This document shows, piece after piece, positions 9,263-16,790 of a DNA stretch of 64,000 nucleotides. Source of the DNA: Fimisoma sp964619315 (GTDB lineage Bacteria > Bacillota > Clostridia > Peptostreptococcales > Anaerovoracaceae); NCBI GenBank assembly GCA_964619315.1, contig CAZUEH010000003.1, forward strand, positions 1-64,000, in the 5' to 3' direction. Each line of letters starts with the position of its first letter. Positions within the stretch are counted from its first letter, which is position 1. Both the position numbers and the translations under genes were made by a program. The notes beneath the pieces are model-generated. The model was not told the DNA's origin. It did not search any database and saw nothing but the letters and a program-made list of their open reading frames with translations.

Positions 9263-9796
9263 TTAGGATATGAGTTTAGCTTTTTTCAGAGCAATTACAA
9301 GGATTGGAATCAATACGATATGTAGGATGATTCCTGGTATTGCAGTAAGTACCGCTCCTCCTATAAATAACTGCCATGTAAATTGTGCTGAAGTCACTCC
9401 TGCAATTACAAGTCTTGCAATACCCCAAACTATTCTTCCAACTATCATTGCTGAGATTAGTGATACATAGATGTTAATGTTCTTCTTTGGCAATAGTTGA
9501 TAAAGTATTCCTGCAACAAGTCCGTAGGTTAGCATTTCAAATGCCATTCCAAGACCTATTGGCATAATTGGAGGCATTCCAAAAATTGCTGATCTCAGGA
9601 AAGGTGCAACGAACCCTAAGGTTGCCGCCCATTTCCATCCGCAAACGTATGCGCACAGTAACACTGGAATGTGCATTGGACAAAGCATGTTGCCTATAGT
9701 CTGTATCTGTCCTGTTAGAAAAGGCAATAGCAGCGCTATGGCAAGAAATAATGCCGTAAGTACAAGGTTTTTAAGTTGATTGTTTTGTTTTGTCAT
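9263..9796 (-). CDS. ECF transporter S component, substrate unknown
   Basis: A 177-aa, very hydrophobic protein with about five to six membrane segments. The start TKQNNQLKNLVLTALFLAIALLLPF resembles S-components of energy-coupling-factor vitamin transporters, where the A-A-R motif in helix 1 docks to EcfT. The segment GNMLCPMHIPVLLCAYVCGWK is a conserved-looking loop/helix. No EcfA, EcfA' or EcfT genes lie nearby, so it would share a remote module (group II arrangement). No riboswitch I could recognise precedes it. The ligand cannot be named from sequence by eye. Confidence 0.8.
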   Translation of the reverse strand: MTKQNNQLKNLVLTALFLAIALLLPFLTGQIQTIGNMLCPMHIPVLLCAYVCGWKWAATLGFVAPFLRSAIFGMPPIMPIGLGMAFEMLTYGLVAGILYQLLPKKNINIYVSLISAMIVGRIVWGIARLVIAGVTSAQFTWQLFIGGAVLTAIPGIILHIVLIPILVIALKKAKLIS

Positions 9797-9909
9797 ATTT
9801 TTCCTCTTTCTCTAGGAAATCGTTCTTTGGGTTCTCCTCTGAATTTTTCCAAAAAATAAAAGACACAGACTCTCCTTCTGGAGTTTCTGCACCTTCTGGT
9901 ATCAGTGAA

Positions 9910-10323
9910 TTAGCTTCTGCTAATTTCCTTAATCTTATCTATGGCTTCGGCGATAAGTTCAGATGTCGACTTATCCTCAACGCCTATGATTATATTATTA
10001 CATTTGTTCACCGGAATCAAGACCTTTTTTGCATCGCTCTGTCCTATGGCAACTGCCATCGCCGGCGTAATCTCTCCAAGCAAGGAATCTGCTATTGCTA
10101 TGCCTATAGGGCCAACTATAATATCCGCTTTTCTCGCCCCTACTATCACTGCGTTTTCACCTGTCGCTCCATCATTTGCTCCAGCTTTTAGCATGCTCGA
10201 TGTTGCTATTGTATTTGTTCCTACTGCTGTGATCTTTGCTTCTGGTATCATCTTCTTAACTGCTTCAACCATCTGCTTACCAAGAAGCCCTCCTTGACCA
10301 TCAATTATTAAAACTTTGTACAT
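9910..10323 (-). CDS. DUF3842 family protein
   Basis: A 137-aa soluble protein beginning MYKVLIIDGQGGLLGKQMVE, with a glycine-rich GQGG loop and GPIGIAIADSLLGEITPAMA, matching the clostridial DUF3842 family (PF12953), whose function is unknown. The layout suggests a small Rossmann-like alpha/beta fold. An upstream in-frame ATG at 10380 lies inside the preceding gene and is rejected, because AGAGGAAATAAT ending just before 10323 is a clear ribosome binding site. The ATG follows the stop of the upstream membrane protein gene by one base, so the two are translationally coupled. Confidence 0.8.
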   Translation of the reverse strand: MYKVLIIDGQGGLLGKQMVEAVKKMIPEAKITAVGTNTIATSSMLKAGANDGATGENAVIVGARKADIIVGPIGIAIADSLLGEITPAMAVAIGQSDAKKVLIPVNKCNNIIIGVEDKSTSELIAEAIDKIKEISRS

Positions 10324-10324
10324 A

Positions 10325-10819
10325 TTATTTCCTCTTTTTTCTCTCGCTTTTCTCTCTAATGTCATTAACGAGCGCTTCATTCAATATTTTCTGCGCTGTG
10401 TTGACTTCTTTTGTTTCTTCTAAATCCACTACTTGGGTTATCCACACCTGGTCATTGTACCAGCCTTTGTTTAGTTTCTCCATGATAACTTTATTGCAAA
10501 TAGGGGTCATTTCCCTTGCTTTTATTAAATATACTCTAACCACTAGCCCAAGATTGAAATTTTTGATTTCGAAAACACTATCTCTCTGTCCCAATCCGTC
10601 TAGTGCTGCGCGCATGTCATTAACTATGTCTTCGCCAATTATGAACATTCTGCCCTTGCTGCAAATTCCATAAAAAGCCAAGCCAAAAGCAGCACACAAA
10701 GCAACAGCCATCGTTTTTCCTAATGGAACTTCTGTCGCTGTATACATAATTGCCGATGGAATAAACCACAACCATCTGATTTTTTCCAGTCTTGAACTGT
10801 TAGCTTCAGCTTTGTTCAT
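10325..10819 (-). CDS. Unrecognised membrane-anchored protein, 164 aa
   Basis: The N-terminal 55 residues hold two hydrophobic segments (about WLWFIPSAIMYTATEV and MAVALCAAFGLAFYGIC); the rest is soluble, ending in a strongly basic tail (REKSERKKRK). I do not recognise the family. It directly precedes the DUF3842 gene with one base between stop and start, suggesting the pair act together at the membrane. It lies divergent from deoC across a 160-nt region. Expression is probably from a promoter in that region. Confidence 0.65.
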   Translation of the reverse strand: MNKAEANSSRLEKIRWLWFIPSAIMYTATEVPLGKTMAVALCAAFGLAFYGICSKGRMFIIGEDIVNDMRAALDGLGQRDSVFEIKNFNLGLVVRVYLIKAREMTPICNKVIMEKLNKGWYNDQVWITQVVDLEETKEVNTAQKILNEALVNDIREKSERKKRK

Positions 10820-10874
10820 AATATATCCTCTCTCTTGTTCTTACCCTTTCCATTATATGCACAAAAGGCCACCG

Positions 10875-10903
10875 TTGCAATATAAAATACCACATGCTAT
10901 AAT
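10875..10903 (+). promoter_or_regulatory. Sigma-A promoter of deoC
   Basis: TTGCAA (10875-10880), 17-base spacer, TATAAT (10898-10903), 80 bases before the deoC ATG. Between them lies an inverted repeat CATGGTTT/AAACCATG (10933-10957) that could be an operator or a leader hairpin. Confidence 0.7.
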
Positions 10904-10932
10904 TATCCCATAATTATTTTTAACTAAAGGCT

Positions 10933-10957
10933 CATGGTTTCATTGCTAAAAACCATG
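10933..10957. promoter_or_regulatory. Inverted repeat in the deoC leader
   Basis: CATGGTTT (10933-10940) and AAACCATG (10950-10957) are perfect complements around a nine-base loop, downstream of the deoC -10. No T run follows, so it is not a terminator; a regulator site or mRNA hairpin is possible. Confidence 0.35.
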
Positions 10958-10982
10958 CTTATGCCTCAAAGAAAGGGTGCTT

Positions 10983-11657
10983 ATGAAATTGAATAAACCT
11001 CTTAATAAATATTTTGACCACACCTTGCTAAAGGCTGATGCCACAACTGCCCAAGTTGATCTCCTTTGCAAGGAGGCTTTGGAATATGACTTTTATTCTG
11101 TCTGTGTGAATTCTTGGTATGTATCTCGTTGCAGTGACATTTTGAAAGGCTCAGATGTTAAAATTGCTGCTGTAGTTGGATTCCCTTTGGGTGCTTGCAC
11201 TACTGCCACAAAAGCTTTTGAAACTGAAGAGGCCTGCAAAGGTGGTGCTTCCGAAATTGACATGGTTATCAATATCGGAGCCTTAAAAGACAGAAACTTA
11301 GACTTCGTTTTGGCAGACATAAAGGCGGTGGTTGATGCTGCTGCCAAATATGGTTCCATCCTAAAGGTTATTATCGAAACTTGTTTGTTGACTGACGAGG
11401 AAAAAGAACTTGCTTGTCAATTGTCAGAAAAAGCTGGAGCTGCCTTTGTAAAAACTTCTACTGGTTTCTCATCAGGTGGTGCAACAAAAGAAGATGTTGC
11501 TATGATGCGTCAACTAGTCGGCGACAGACTTCAAGTCAAAGCCAGCGGTGGAATCAGAGATTACGCTACTGTTATGACCATGATAGAGGCCGGTGCTGAC
11601 AGAATAGGCGCTAGCGCTTCAGTCCAAGTTATGAAAGATAGTCAATCTCTTAAGTAA
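10983..11657 (+). CDS. deoC: Deoxyribose-phosphate aldolase DeoC
   Basis: Cleaves 2-deoxyribose 5-phosphate to glyceraldehyde 3-phosphate and acetaldehyde in deoxynucleoside salvage. The 224-aa class I aldolase has FDHTLLKADAT near the start, the Schiff-base lysine in FVKTSTGFSSGGAT and the second catalytic lysine in VKASGGIRD. An in-frame GTG at 10977 gives two more residues, but AAAGGG spaced five bases before the ATG at 10983 sets the start there. A small membrane protein gene follows 20 nt later and the two share a terminator. Other deo genes are not adjacent. Confidence 0.95.
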   Translation: MKLNKPLNKYFDHTLLKADATTAQVDLLCKEALEYDFYSVCVNSWYVSRCSDILKGSDVKIAAVVGFPLGACTTATKAFETEEACKGGASEIDMVINIGALKDRNLDFVLADIKAVVDAAAKYGSILKVIIETCLLTDEEKELACQLSEKAGAAFVKTSTGFSSGGATKEDVAMMRQLVGDRLQVKASGGIRDYATVMTMIEAGADRIGASASVQVMKDSQSLK

Positions 11658-11677
11658 TCGCAAGGAGGAATTTTTAT

Positions 11678-11854
11678 ATGTCAGATAGAACTATGAATTT
11701 TTTGAGAGCAGGAGTATGTGCTTTCATTGCAATATGTTGTCTTGGGTTAAAAGGTCTTGGAATCGCAGAGCCAGATTCAAAGTTCCCTTATGCTGCTGCA
11801 GGACTTTGTGCTTTTCTAACTATTGCATATCTAAAAAGGGCTTTTGACGACTAA
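11678..11854 (+). CDS. Small two-span membrane protein, 58 aa
   Basis: A short frame (MSDRTMNFLRAGVCAF...) with an excellent AAGGAGGAA ribosome binding site seven bases before the ATG. Two hydrophobic stretches (residues about 9-27 and 37-51) flank a short polar loop with EPDSKFPY, and the tail is YLKRAFDD. It is in the deoC transcript, ending before the shared terminator. The family is not recognised. The strong binding site and compositional order support a real gene. Confidence 0.7.
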   Translation: MSDRTMNFLRAGVCAFIAICCLGLKGLGIAEPDSKFPYAAAGLCAFLTIAYLKRAFDD

Positions 11855-11882
11855 CTTAGACTAATAATATTAAGCCAACCAT

Positions 11883-11927
11883 CGGCACACCTCAACTGTA
11901 ACGAGGTGTGCCGTATTTTAGTTTTTG
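11883..11927 (+). terminator. Intrinsic terminator of the deoC operon
   Basis: Eleven-base perfect stem CGGCACACCTC/GAGGTGTGCCG (11883-11893 and 11903-11913), then TATTTTAGTTTTT. Confidence 0.9.
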
Positions 11928-11960
11928 ATGAATACAATAAACTCTCTGCTATCTCAACAT

Positions 11961-11987
11961 AAAAAACAGGGCGCCAGATGCGCCCTG
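11961..11987 (-). terminator. Intrinsic terminator of metK
   Basis: CAGGGCGC/GCGCCCTG stem (11967-11974 and 11980-11987) followed on the minus strand by six T (11966-11961), 15 bases beyond the metK stop. Confidence 0.88.
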
Positions 11988-12001
11988 CTCAATGTAATAC
12001 T

Positions 12002-13186
12002 CTAGATTGCTGCTTGTTTCTTTAATGACTCTGCCTTGTCTGTTTTTTCCCAAGGTAGATCTATATCGGTTCTGCCAAAGTGGCCATATGCAGCAACCTG
12101 TTTGTAGATCGGTCTTCTAAGATCCAAATCTCTTATTATAGCCGCTGGACGAAGGTCGAAGTTTTCTTCTACAAGTTTAGCGATTTTTTCATCTTCAATC
12201 TTGCCTGTTCCAAAAGTATCCACCAAAATTGATACTGGATGCGCAACTCCTATAGCATAAGCAAGTTGGATTTCGCACTTAGCCGCAATGCCTGCTGCTA
12301 CAATATTTTTAGCTGCGTATCTTGCTGCGTAAGTAGCACTTCTATCAACCTTTGTAGGGTCTTTGCCAGAAAATGCGCCACCACCATGGCGAGCATATCC
12401 TCCATAAGTATCAACAATGATTTTTCTTCCTGTCAATCCGGAGTCACCGTGAGGTCCGCCGATAACGAATCTGCCTGTTGGGTTAACAAAGTACTTAGTT
12501 TCATCGTCAAGAAGATTTGCTGGTATTATAGGTTTGATTACATGCTCAATCAAATCAGCTTTTATTTGCGCTTGTGTTGCTTCTGGGTCATGTTGAGTTG
12601 AAATCAAAACTGTATCAACTCTTTTTACTTTATCTCCATCGTATTCTACAGTTACCTGAGTTTTTCCATCAGGTCTAAGATATTCTAAAGTTCCATTTTT
12701 TCTTACTTCCGAAAGTTGTCTTGCTAACTTGTGAGCAAGGGCAATAGGCATCGGCATAAGCTCTGGAGTTTCGTCGCAAGCATATCCAAACATAATTCCT
12801 TGGTCGCCTGCCCCAGTAGTTTCTAGATTGTCGCCCTCTTCGCCTTCCTTGTACTCTAAAGCTTTATCAACTCCCATAGCTATATCGCCTGACTGCTCGT
12901 CTATGGCAGAAAGTACAGCACATGTGCTGCCATCAAAACCATAATCACTTCTATCATAGCCTACCTCTAAAATGACTTTTCTTACTAAACTAGCAATGTC
13001 CACATAGCATTTGGTGCTGATTTCACCCATAACCATAGCATATCCAGTTGTAGTTGTTGCTTCTGCCGCAACTCTGCCATAAGGATCATTTTCAAGTATA
13101 GCGTCCAAAATCGCGTCGGATATCTGATCGCAAATCTTGTCAGGATGGCCTTCTGTAACAGATTCTGATGTAAATAATCTCTTCAT
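12002..13186 (-). CDS. metK: S-adenosylmethionine synthetase MetK
   Basis: Makes SAM from methionine and ATP. The 394-aa protein has the N-terminal TSESVTEGHPDKICDQISDA motif, the ATP-binding GAGDQGIMFGYA near residue 120 and the glycine-rich GGGAFSGKDPTKVDRS loop near residue 255. The gene is monocistronic: a SAM-I riboswitch with its own terminator lies upstream and an intrinsic terminator directly downstream. High SAM should therefore shut off its expression. SAM is also needed by the radical-SAM enzyme KamA in this window. Confidence 0.98.
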   Translation of the reverse strand: MKRLFTSESVTEGHPDKICDQISDAILDAILENDPYGRVAAEATTTTGYAMVMGEISTKCYVDIASLVRKVILEVGYDRSDYGFDGSTCAVLSAIDEQSGDIAMGVDKALEYKEGEEGDNLETTGAGDQGIMFGYACDETPELMPMPIALAHKLARQLSEVRKNGTLEYLRPDGKTQVTVEYDGDKVKRVDTVLISTQHDPEATQAQIKADLIEHVIKPIIPANLLDDETKYFVNPTGRFVIGGPHGDSGLTGRKIIVDTYGGYARHGGGAFSGKDPTKVDRSATYAARYAAKNIVAAGIAAKCEIQLAYAIGVAHPVSILVDTFGTGKIEDEKIAKLVEENFDLRPAAIIRDLDLRRPIYKQVAAYGHFGRTDIDLPWEKTDKAESLKKQAAI

Positions 13187-13223
13187 TTCATACCTCCTAT
13201 AATTCGTTTAATCCCCATTTACT

Positions 13224-13252
13224 AAAAAACCTCCCTTGGAAAAGAGAGGTTA
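13224..13252 (-). terminator. Riboswitch-controlled terminator ahead of metK
   Basis: AACCTCTC/GGGAGGTT stem with a T6 run on the minus strand, placed between the SAM aptamer and metK. This is the expression platform that forms when SAM is bound. Confidence 0.88.
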
Positions 13253-13271
13253 AAGATTTTATTAGTATCTT

Positions 13272-13381
13272 TCCTCATCTTCCAGAAACAATATTCTGTA
13301 GGATTTAGCACCTTTCGTACAAGATGCACACAGGTTGCCGGGCGTCTTAGGGCCTATTCCCTCAGCCTCTCAAAATAAGGA
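13272..13381 (-). promoter_or_regulatory. SAM-I (S-box) riboswitch aptamer
   Basis: Read on the minus strand, the region has the S-box consensus in order: GAGAGGCTGAGGGAA, GGCCCTAAGACGCCCGGCAA, then AAGGTGCTAAATCC. P1 forms between TCCTTAT (13381-13375) and ATGAGGA (13278-13272). The class binds SAM and turns off methionine/SAM genes, consistent with metK downstream. Confidence 0.96.
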
Positions 13382-13405
13382 TTTTTGTATTCTTTTGCAC
13401 ATATT

Positions 13406-13433
13406 ATTATATATATTTTACCCCTAAAGTCAA
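13406..13433 (-). promoter_or_regulatory. Sigma-A promoter of metK leader
   Basis: Minus-strand TTGACT (13433-13428), 16-base spacer, TATAAT (13411-13406), just upstream of the riboswitch. Confidence 0.75.
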
Positions 13434-13453
13434 CTCCTAAGCCAACATATTTG

Positions 13454-13481
13454 TTGTTTTTTCCGAAAAATAATGTATACT
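13454..13481 (+). promoter_or_regulatory. Probable sigma-A promoter of the 13513 gene
   Basis: TTGTTT (13454-13459), 16-base spacer and TATACT (13476-13481), 31 bases before the likely TTG start. It is back to back with the metK promoter. Confidence 0.5.
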
Positions 13482-13512
13482 GTTTGTATAACATTTAGAA
13501 GAGGTACTGAAT

Positions 13513-14793
13513 TTGCCATATCAAGACATACGATCCAACTTCAAATTGATCAACGGCGGACTTGCAGAAACCATGGACGATAGCCCAAAAGAGTTTGTTT
13601 CTGCTTCCATTACTGACACCCGTTTAATGGGTGTTGTTGGCATGTACGTACAATGGGCTTTGCCGGAAAACTCCCACTTGACTCACTTCCATCAGTTCTT
13701 TTATTTTGATGCAGAAGAATCGGGATTCGACACTTATCGCAGTGTTCTTGGCAACGGAAGTCCAGAAGAAATTGAAGAATTACAAGAAATAGAGAATTAT
13801 CTTATTGGTGGCTTGGGAGGGCAAAACGTTAGCCTTTCGGAAAAAGAAGCAAAATATATGCTCCAAAGCTATGTGGATCTCAATCTGCGCAGCGATATAC
13901 CTATGCCTGAGGATAGCAAAGAATATGAATTTATGCTGTCTCCAAAGGTAAAGTTAACCGAAGCCGAAGAGTATATTCTCATGTGCAAACAATGTCCTAA
14001 CCTAGACTCACCTTACCAAGTAATTAACTATTTTCTTATGAGGTGCTTCGGTAGAGATTTTGGTGCGGCCAAATTTCTTACAAAAAGCTATATTCGCACA
14101 GATCTATTCCCTGAACATAAGGGCGCGACTTTGCTTAGAAATGTAATCGAAGAATATCAAGATTCTTCCAGCGGCTCCAATACTAATTACCATGTTACTG
14201 ATAATGATGAGGCTTTTGGCACATTCAATACATTCAAAACTTACATGTGCGAATCGCTTATTGAATATAGCGGAAAGTACTTTTTAATAATAACTCAGAT
14301 TTCCCTCGACCACTTAAAGGTGGCAAAGTATGAAAAAGTCTCAACTTTTCAGGTTTCTCCAGCAGAAGCTTCAATGATGACTTCAAGGCCTGAATTTGTA
14401 ACAGTTGCAGACCTTATTCCATCTTGTCCTGAATTCGTAAGAAGTACAACCACTCTAACATCTAGATCCATGATAACTGATTATGAGAATGGCAAGCTGT
14501 TCATGATTTTTCAGCCACACAATGATCATGTCAAAAAATCCACCTACTTGTTAAATGACGATGTTCTTGGAGTATATTACCTCGTAGATGACAGCCAGCT
14601 AATTCTTGCGTCTTATAATATAGAAGACATTAAAAGGTTGGAATTGGATTTGGCAGAATCACAAGTAGCCCGTTTTGTGGTCCCTATTTCAAAGTATGAA
14701 TTTAAAGAACCTGTTCTTTTTGATTTTATTAGTAGTGCCTTCGATGATTTCGAAGATTTTGTTGCAACTATTGCAAAATCTCCCGAAGAATAA
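13513..14793 (+). CDS. Unrecognised soluble protein, 426 aa, TTG start
   Basis: A long acidic, soluble protein without a signal peptide or membrane segment. It contains recurring phrases typical of a cytoplasmic protein (LTHFHQFFYFDAEE, EAEEYILMCKQCPNLDSPYQVINYF, CFGRDFGAAKFL) but no motif I can name. The start is read as TTG at 13513 because AGAGGT lies about eight bases upstream; the next in-frame ATG would remove about 20 residues. It has its own promoter and terminator. The C-terminal half mentions an aromatic-rich beta-like region (KLFMIFQPHNDHVKK). The function is unknown. Confidence 0.75.
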   Translation: MPYQDIRSNFKLINGGLAETMDDSPKEFVSASITDTRLMGVVGMYVQWALPENSHLTHFHQFFYFDAEESGFDTYRSVLGNGSPEEIEELQEIENYLIGGLGGQNVSLSEKEAKYMLQSYVDLNLRSDIPMPEDSKEYEFMLSPKVKLTEAEEYILMCKQCPNLDSPYQVINYFLMRCFGRDFGAAKFLTKSYIRTDLFPEHKGATLLRNVIEEYQDSSSGSNTNYHVTDNDEAFGTFNTFKTYMCESLIEYSGKYFLIITQISLDHLKVAKYEKVSTFQVSPAEASMMTSRPEFVTVADLIPSCPEFVRSTTTLTSRSMITDYENGKLFMIFQPHNDHVKKSTYLLNDDVLGVYYLVDDSQLILASYNIEDIKRLELDLAESQVARFVVPISKYEFKEPVLFDFISSAFDDFEDFVATIAKSPEE

Positions 14794-14798
14794 ATCTT

Positions 14799-14834
14799 CC
14801 CACTTCCCCTCTTAAGTAAAGTGGGATTTTTCTT
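14799..14834 (+). terminator. Intrinsic terminator after the 13513 gene
   Basis: CCCACTT/AAGTGGG stem (14799-14805 and 14819-14825), then ATTTTTCTT. Confidence 0.75.
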
Positions 14835-15547
14835 AATCTTTTCCTTTTTTTCGAAGCTATCAGTGAAATTTCCTTAAAAATTTTTATCTATTTCTCTTTG
14901 CTGTTTTATGTCAACCACTGTTCGCAAACCGCAAACACTTTTCAACACCAATAATATCCCCATTTTCCAATGGTTAGGGGTTTTATCCACATGTTACCCC
15001 CAAATCGTATACAATTTCGCCCACAGGCCAATGTGGATAACTCGAAATGCTGCAACTGTGTGTTTTCAAAGCGTTTACCCTGTTTTCCTTTTTGTCAACC
15101 ACAAGTTATCCACAGATTTTTAACATATTTTTTTGTTTGTTCGCTCTTTTGGGAGTAAATGTTTTTTTACCTCTTTTCAAGCGTGATTTCTCGCCGGATT
15201 GTATACATGAAGTTCTATTGATAATTGGGGCTTTCAGCTTTTTTATATCTAAATTTGATAGCAAAAACTATATTTGCTCAAAAGAATTTACCTTTTATTT
15301 CCTTTTCGAAATTTTCCCCTCTGTTGTTGAAATTAGAACCGTCTTTTAGGCTTATAATGGCTCCTTTTAAAGCTTTAAAGCTTTCCAATTTACCCCTTTT
15401 CTTCATGTTCGTGCTTTGTTCCCTTTGTTCTTTTTTTATAGCCGTTGTACTAAAATCTTTATTCCTACTATTGGTTCTTGTTTGTTATTTTATTTATTTC
15501 CGATTTTATGCTATACTTTTACCATCAACATTGAAGGAGACAAATCT
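14835..15547. other. Gene-free AT-rich gap of about 0.7 kb
   Basis: No frame here has a ribosome binding site or recognisable product. The first third carries a DnaA-box cluster (listed separately); the rest, 15115-15540, is strongly T-rich on the plus strand. The final 20 bases hold the ribosome binding site of the AlaX-like gene. Confidence 0.6.
14983..15114. promoter_or_regulatory. Cluster of three perfect DnaA boxes
   Basis: TTATCCACA occurs at 14983-14991 and 15106-15114, and its complement TGTGGATAA at 15032-15040. Looser matches such as TTTTCAACA (near 14939) and TCAACCACA (near 15095) surround them. DnaA-ATP binds such 9-mers. No dnaA or dnaN gene is near and gene strands do not diverge here, so a DnaA-titrating or regulatory cluster is likelier than an origin. 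Confidence 0.6.
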
Positions 15548-16771
15548 ATGAAAACCACTAGGCTTTTTAGAGAAGACGTTTATCTAAAAGAGACCACATC
15601 AAAAATAACTTCTATATCTGAAAGGGATGGTAAGACCCTGCTAACCTTGGAAAAAACTATATTTTTTCCTACTGGCGGCGGCCAAAGTTGCGACTTAGGT
15701 TCCATCGGTGGGTTTGATGTTGTAGATGTATACGAAGATGAAGAAGACATCTACCACCAGCTTAACGGCCTTGTTGATAATTTTAAGATTGGGGATGAAG
15801 TACACCTTCTTCTCGATTGGGAGCGCCGTTTTGATAACATGCAACGCCACTGTGGCGAGCATATTTTGAGTGGTATTTTTTATAGAGAGTTTGGAGGTGT
15901 CAATAGAGGTTTCCATATGGGCGACCAATATATGACCATCGACATAAGTTTAGAGGAGAATCCGGACTTTTCAAAGATCACATGGGAAATGTGCAAAGCT
16001 GCTGAACTCGAAGCGAATAAGGTAGTCTGGCAAAACCTCCCTGTAATCACTCGCCGCTTCGACAATAAAGAAGAAGCCGAGGGTCTCCCTCTTAGAAAAG
16101 CTTTGGCTTTAGAAGATGATATTTCTATAGTTTGTGTCGGCTCAGTAGAAAACCCTTCTGACTGCGTTGCATGCTGCGGAACTCATCCGGCAACAGCTGG
16201 TCAAGTCGGTTTAATCAAATTGTATAAGGTAGAAAGCAACAAAGGTATGTTCCGAATCTTTTTCGAGGCAGGCCAGAGAGCTTTGGAAAAATACACTAAG
16301 CATTACGATATTATAACTTCTCTCGGCAACATTCTATCAGCCGGCGACGATGATTTGATAGAAAAGTACAAATCTCAACAAGAGAAAAACAAGGAAGTTC
16401 GTACTCAGCTTTATACTCTCAAAAAGGAAATCATACGAAGAGAAGTAATCGAACTAAAAGAGTTGTTGACACAAAAGGACAGGGAGTCACTCCCTTCCAA
16501 GGAATATTCTCTTTTATCTGGAGATGATTTGACCGCTATAGGCCGAGAAATCACCGATTACATCGATAAAATAGTGTTCCTCATCCACAGGCCATCCCTC
16601 ACAGTTTTCTTATGCTCAAACGGCAAGTTTGACTGTGGTAAGCTGGTTAAAGATAACGCTCCAATATATGGAGGCAAGGGCGGCGGCAATAATACATTTG
16701 CTAGAGCCATCTTTGCGAAAGATGAATATATAGACGTTTTTATAGATCTAATAGAAAAACATCTGAGGTAA
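15548..16771 (+). CDS. Alanyl-tRNA editing protein, AlaX-type with DHHA1 domain
   Basis: A 407-aa free-standing editing protein that hydrolyses mischarged Ser- or Gly-tRNA(Ala). An AlaRS-like second additional domain with zinc ligands in HCGEH (near residue 100) and CCGTHP (near residue 206) is followed by a coiled region and a C-terminal DHHA1 domain ending GGKGGGNNTFARAIF. The open frame extends 132 bases upstream, but the ATG at 15548 has AAGGAG seven bases before it and the upstream part is hydrophobic, low-complexity sequence from T-rich DNA, so it is excluded. The gene ends in a convergent bidirectional terminator. Confidence 0.9.
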   Translation: MKTTRLFREDVYLKETTSKITSISERDGKTLLTLEKTIFFPTGGGQSCDLGSIGGFDVVDVYEDEEDIYHQLNGLVDNFKIGDEVHLLLDWERRFDNMQRHCGEHILSGIFYREFGGVNRGFHMGDQYMTIDISLEENPDFSKITWEMCKAAELEANKVVWQNLPVITRRFDNKEEAEGLPLRKALALEDDISIVCVGSVENPSDCVACCGTHPATAGQVGLIKLYKVESNKGMFRIFFEAGQRALEKYTKHYDIITSLGNILSAGDDDLIEKYKSQQEKNKEVRTQLYTLKKEIIRREVIELKELLTQKDRESLPSKEYSLLSGDDLTAIGREITDYIDKIVFLIHRPSLTVFLCSNGKFDCGKLVKDNAPIYGGKGGGNNTFARAIFAKDEYIDVFIDLIEKHLR

Positions 16772-16787
16772 TTACCTCAGATGTTTT
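16756..16787. terminator. Bidirectional terminator between AlaX-type and 3D-domain genes
   Basis: A perfect 32-base palindrome centred near 16771 with A4 on one side and T4 on the other serves both converging genes. It includes the AlaX stop codon. Confidence 0.9.
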
Positions 16788-16790
16788 AAA

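Noticed and set aside
9797..9909. Open frame reading EGAETPEGESVSFIFWKNSEE between the DUF3842 and ECF genes
   Set aside because: It has an attractive composition but no ATG, GTG or TTG start after the preceding in-frame stop, and DUF3842 already has its normal length, so a frameshifted extension is not supported.
9797..9909. Vitamin riboswitch upstream of the ECF S-component
   Set aside because: I compared by eye with TPP, FMN, THF, preQ1 and cobalamin consensus elements and found no match, and no terminator or sequestering stem precedes the gene.
14908..15123. Short plus-strand frame across the DnaA boxes
   Set aside because: No ribosome binding site, no recognisable protein, and the sequence is better explained by the 9-mer boxes.
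14835..15547. Chromosomal replication origin at the DnaA-box cluster
   Set aside because: No dnaA, dnaN, rpmH or gyrase genes are near, and the dominant gene strand is the same on both sides, so leading-strand polarity does not switch here.
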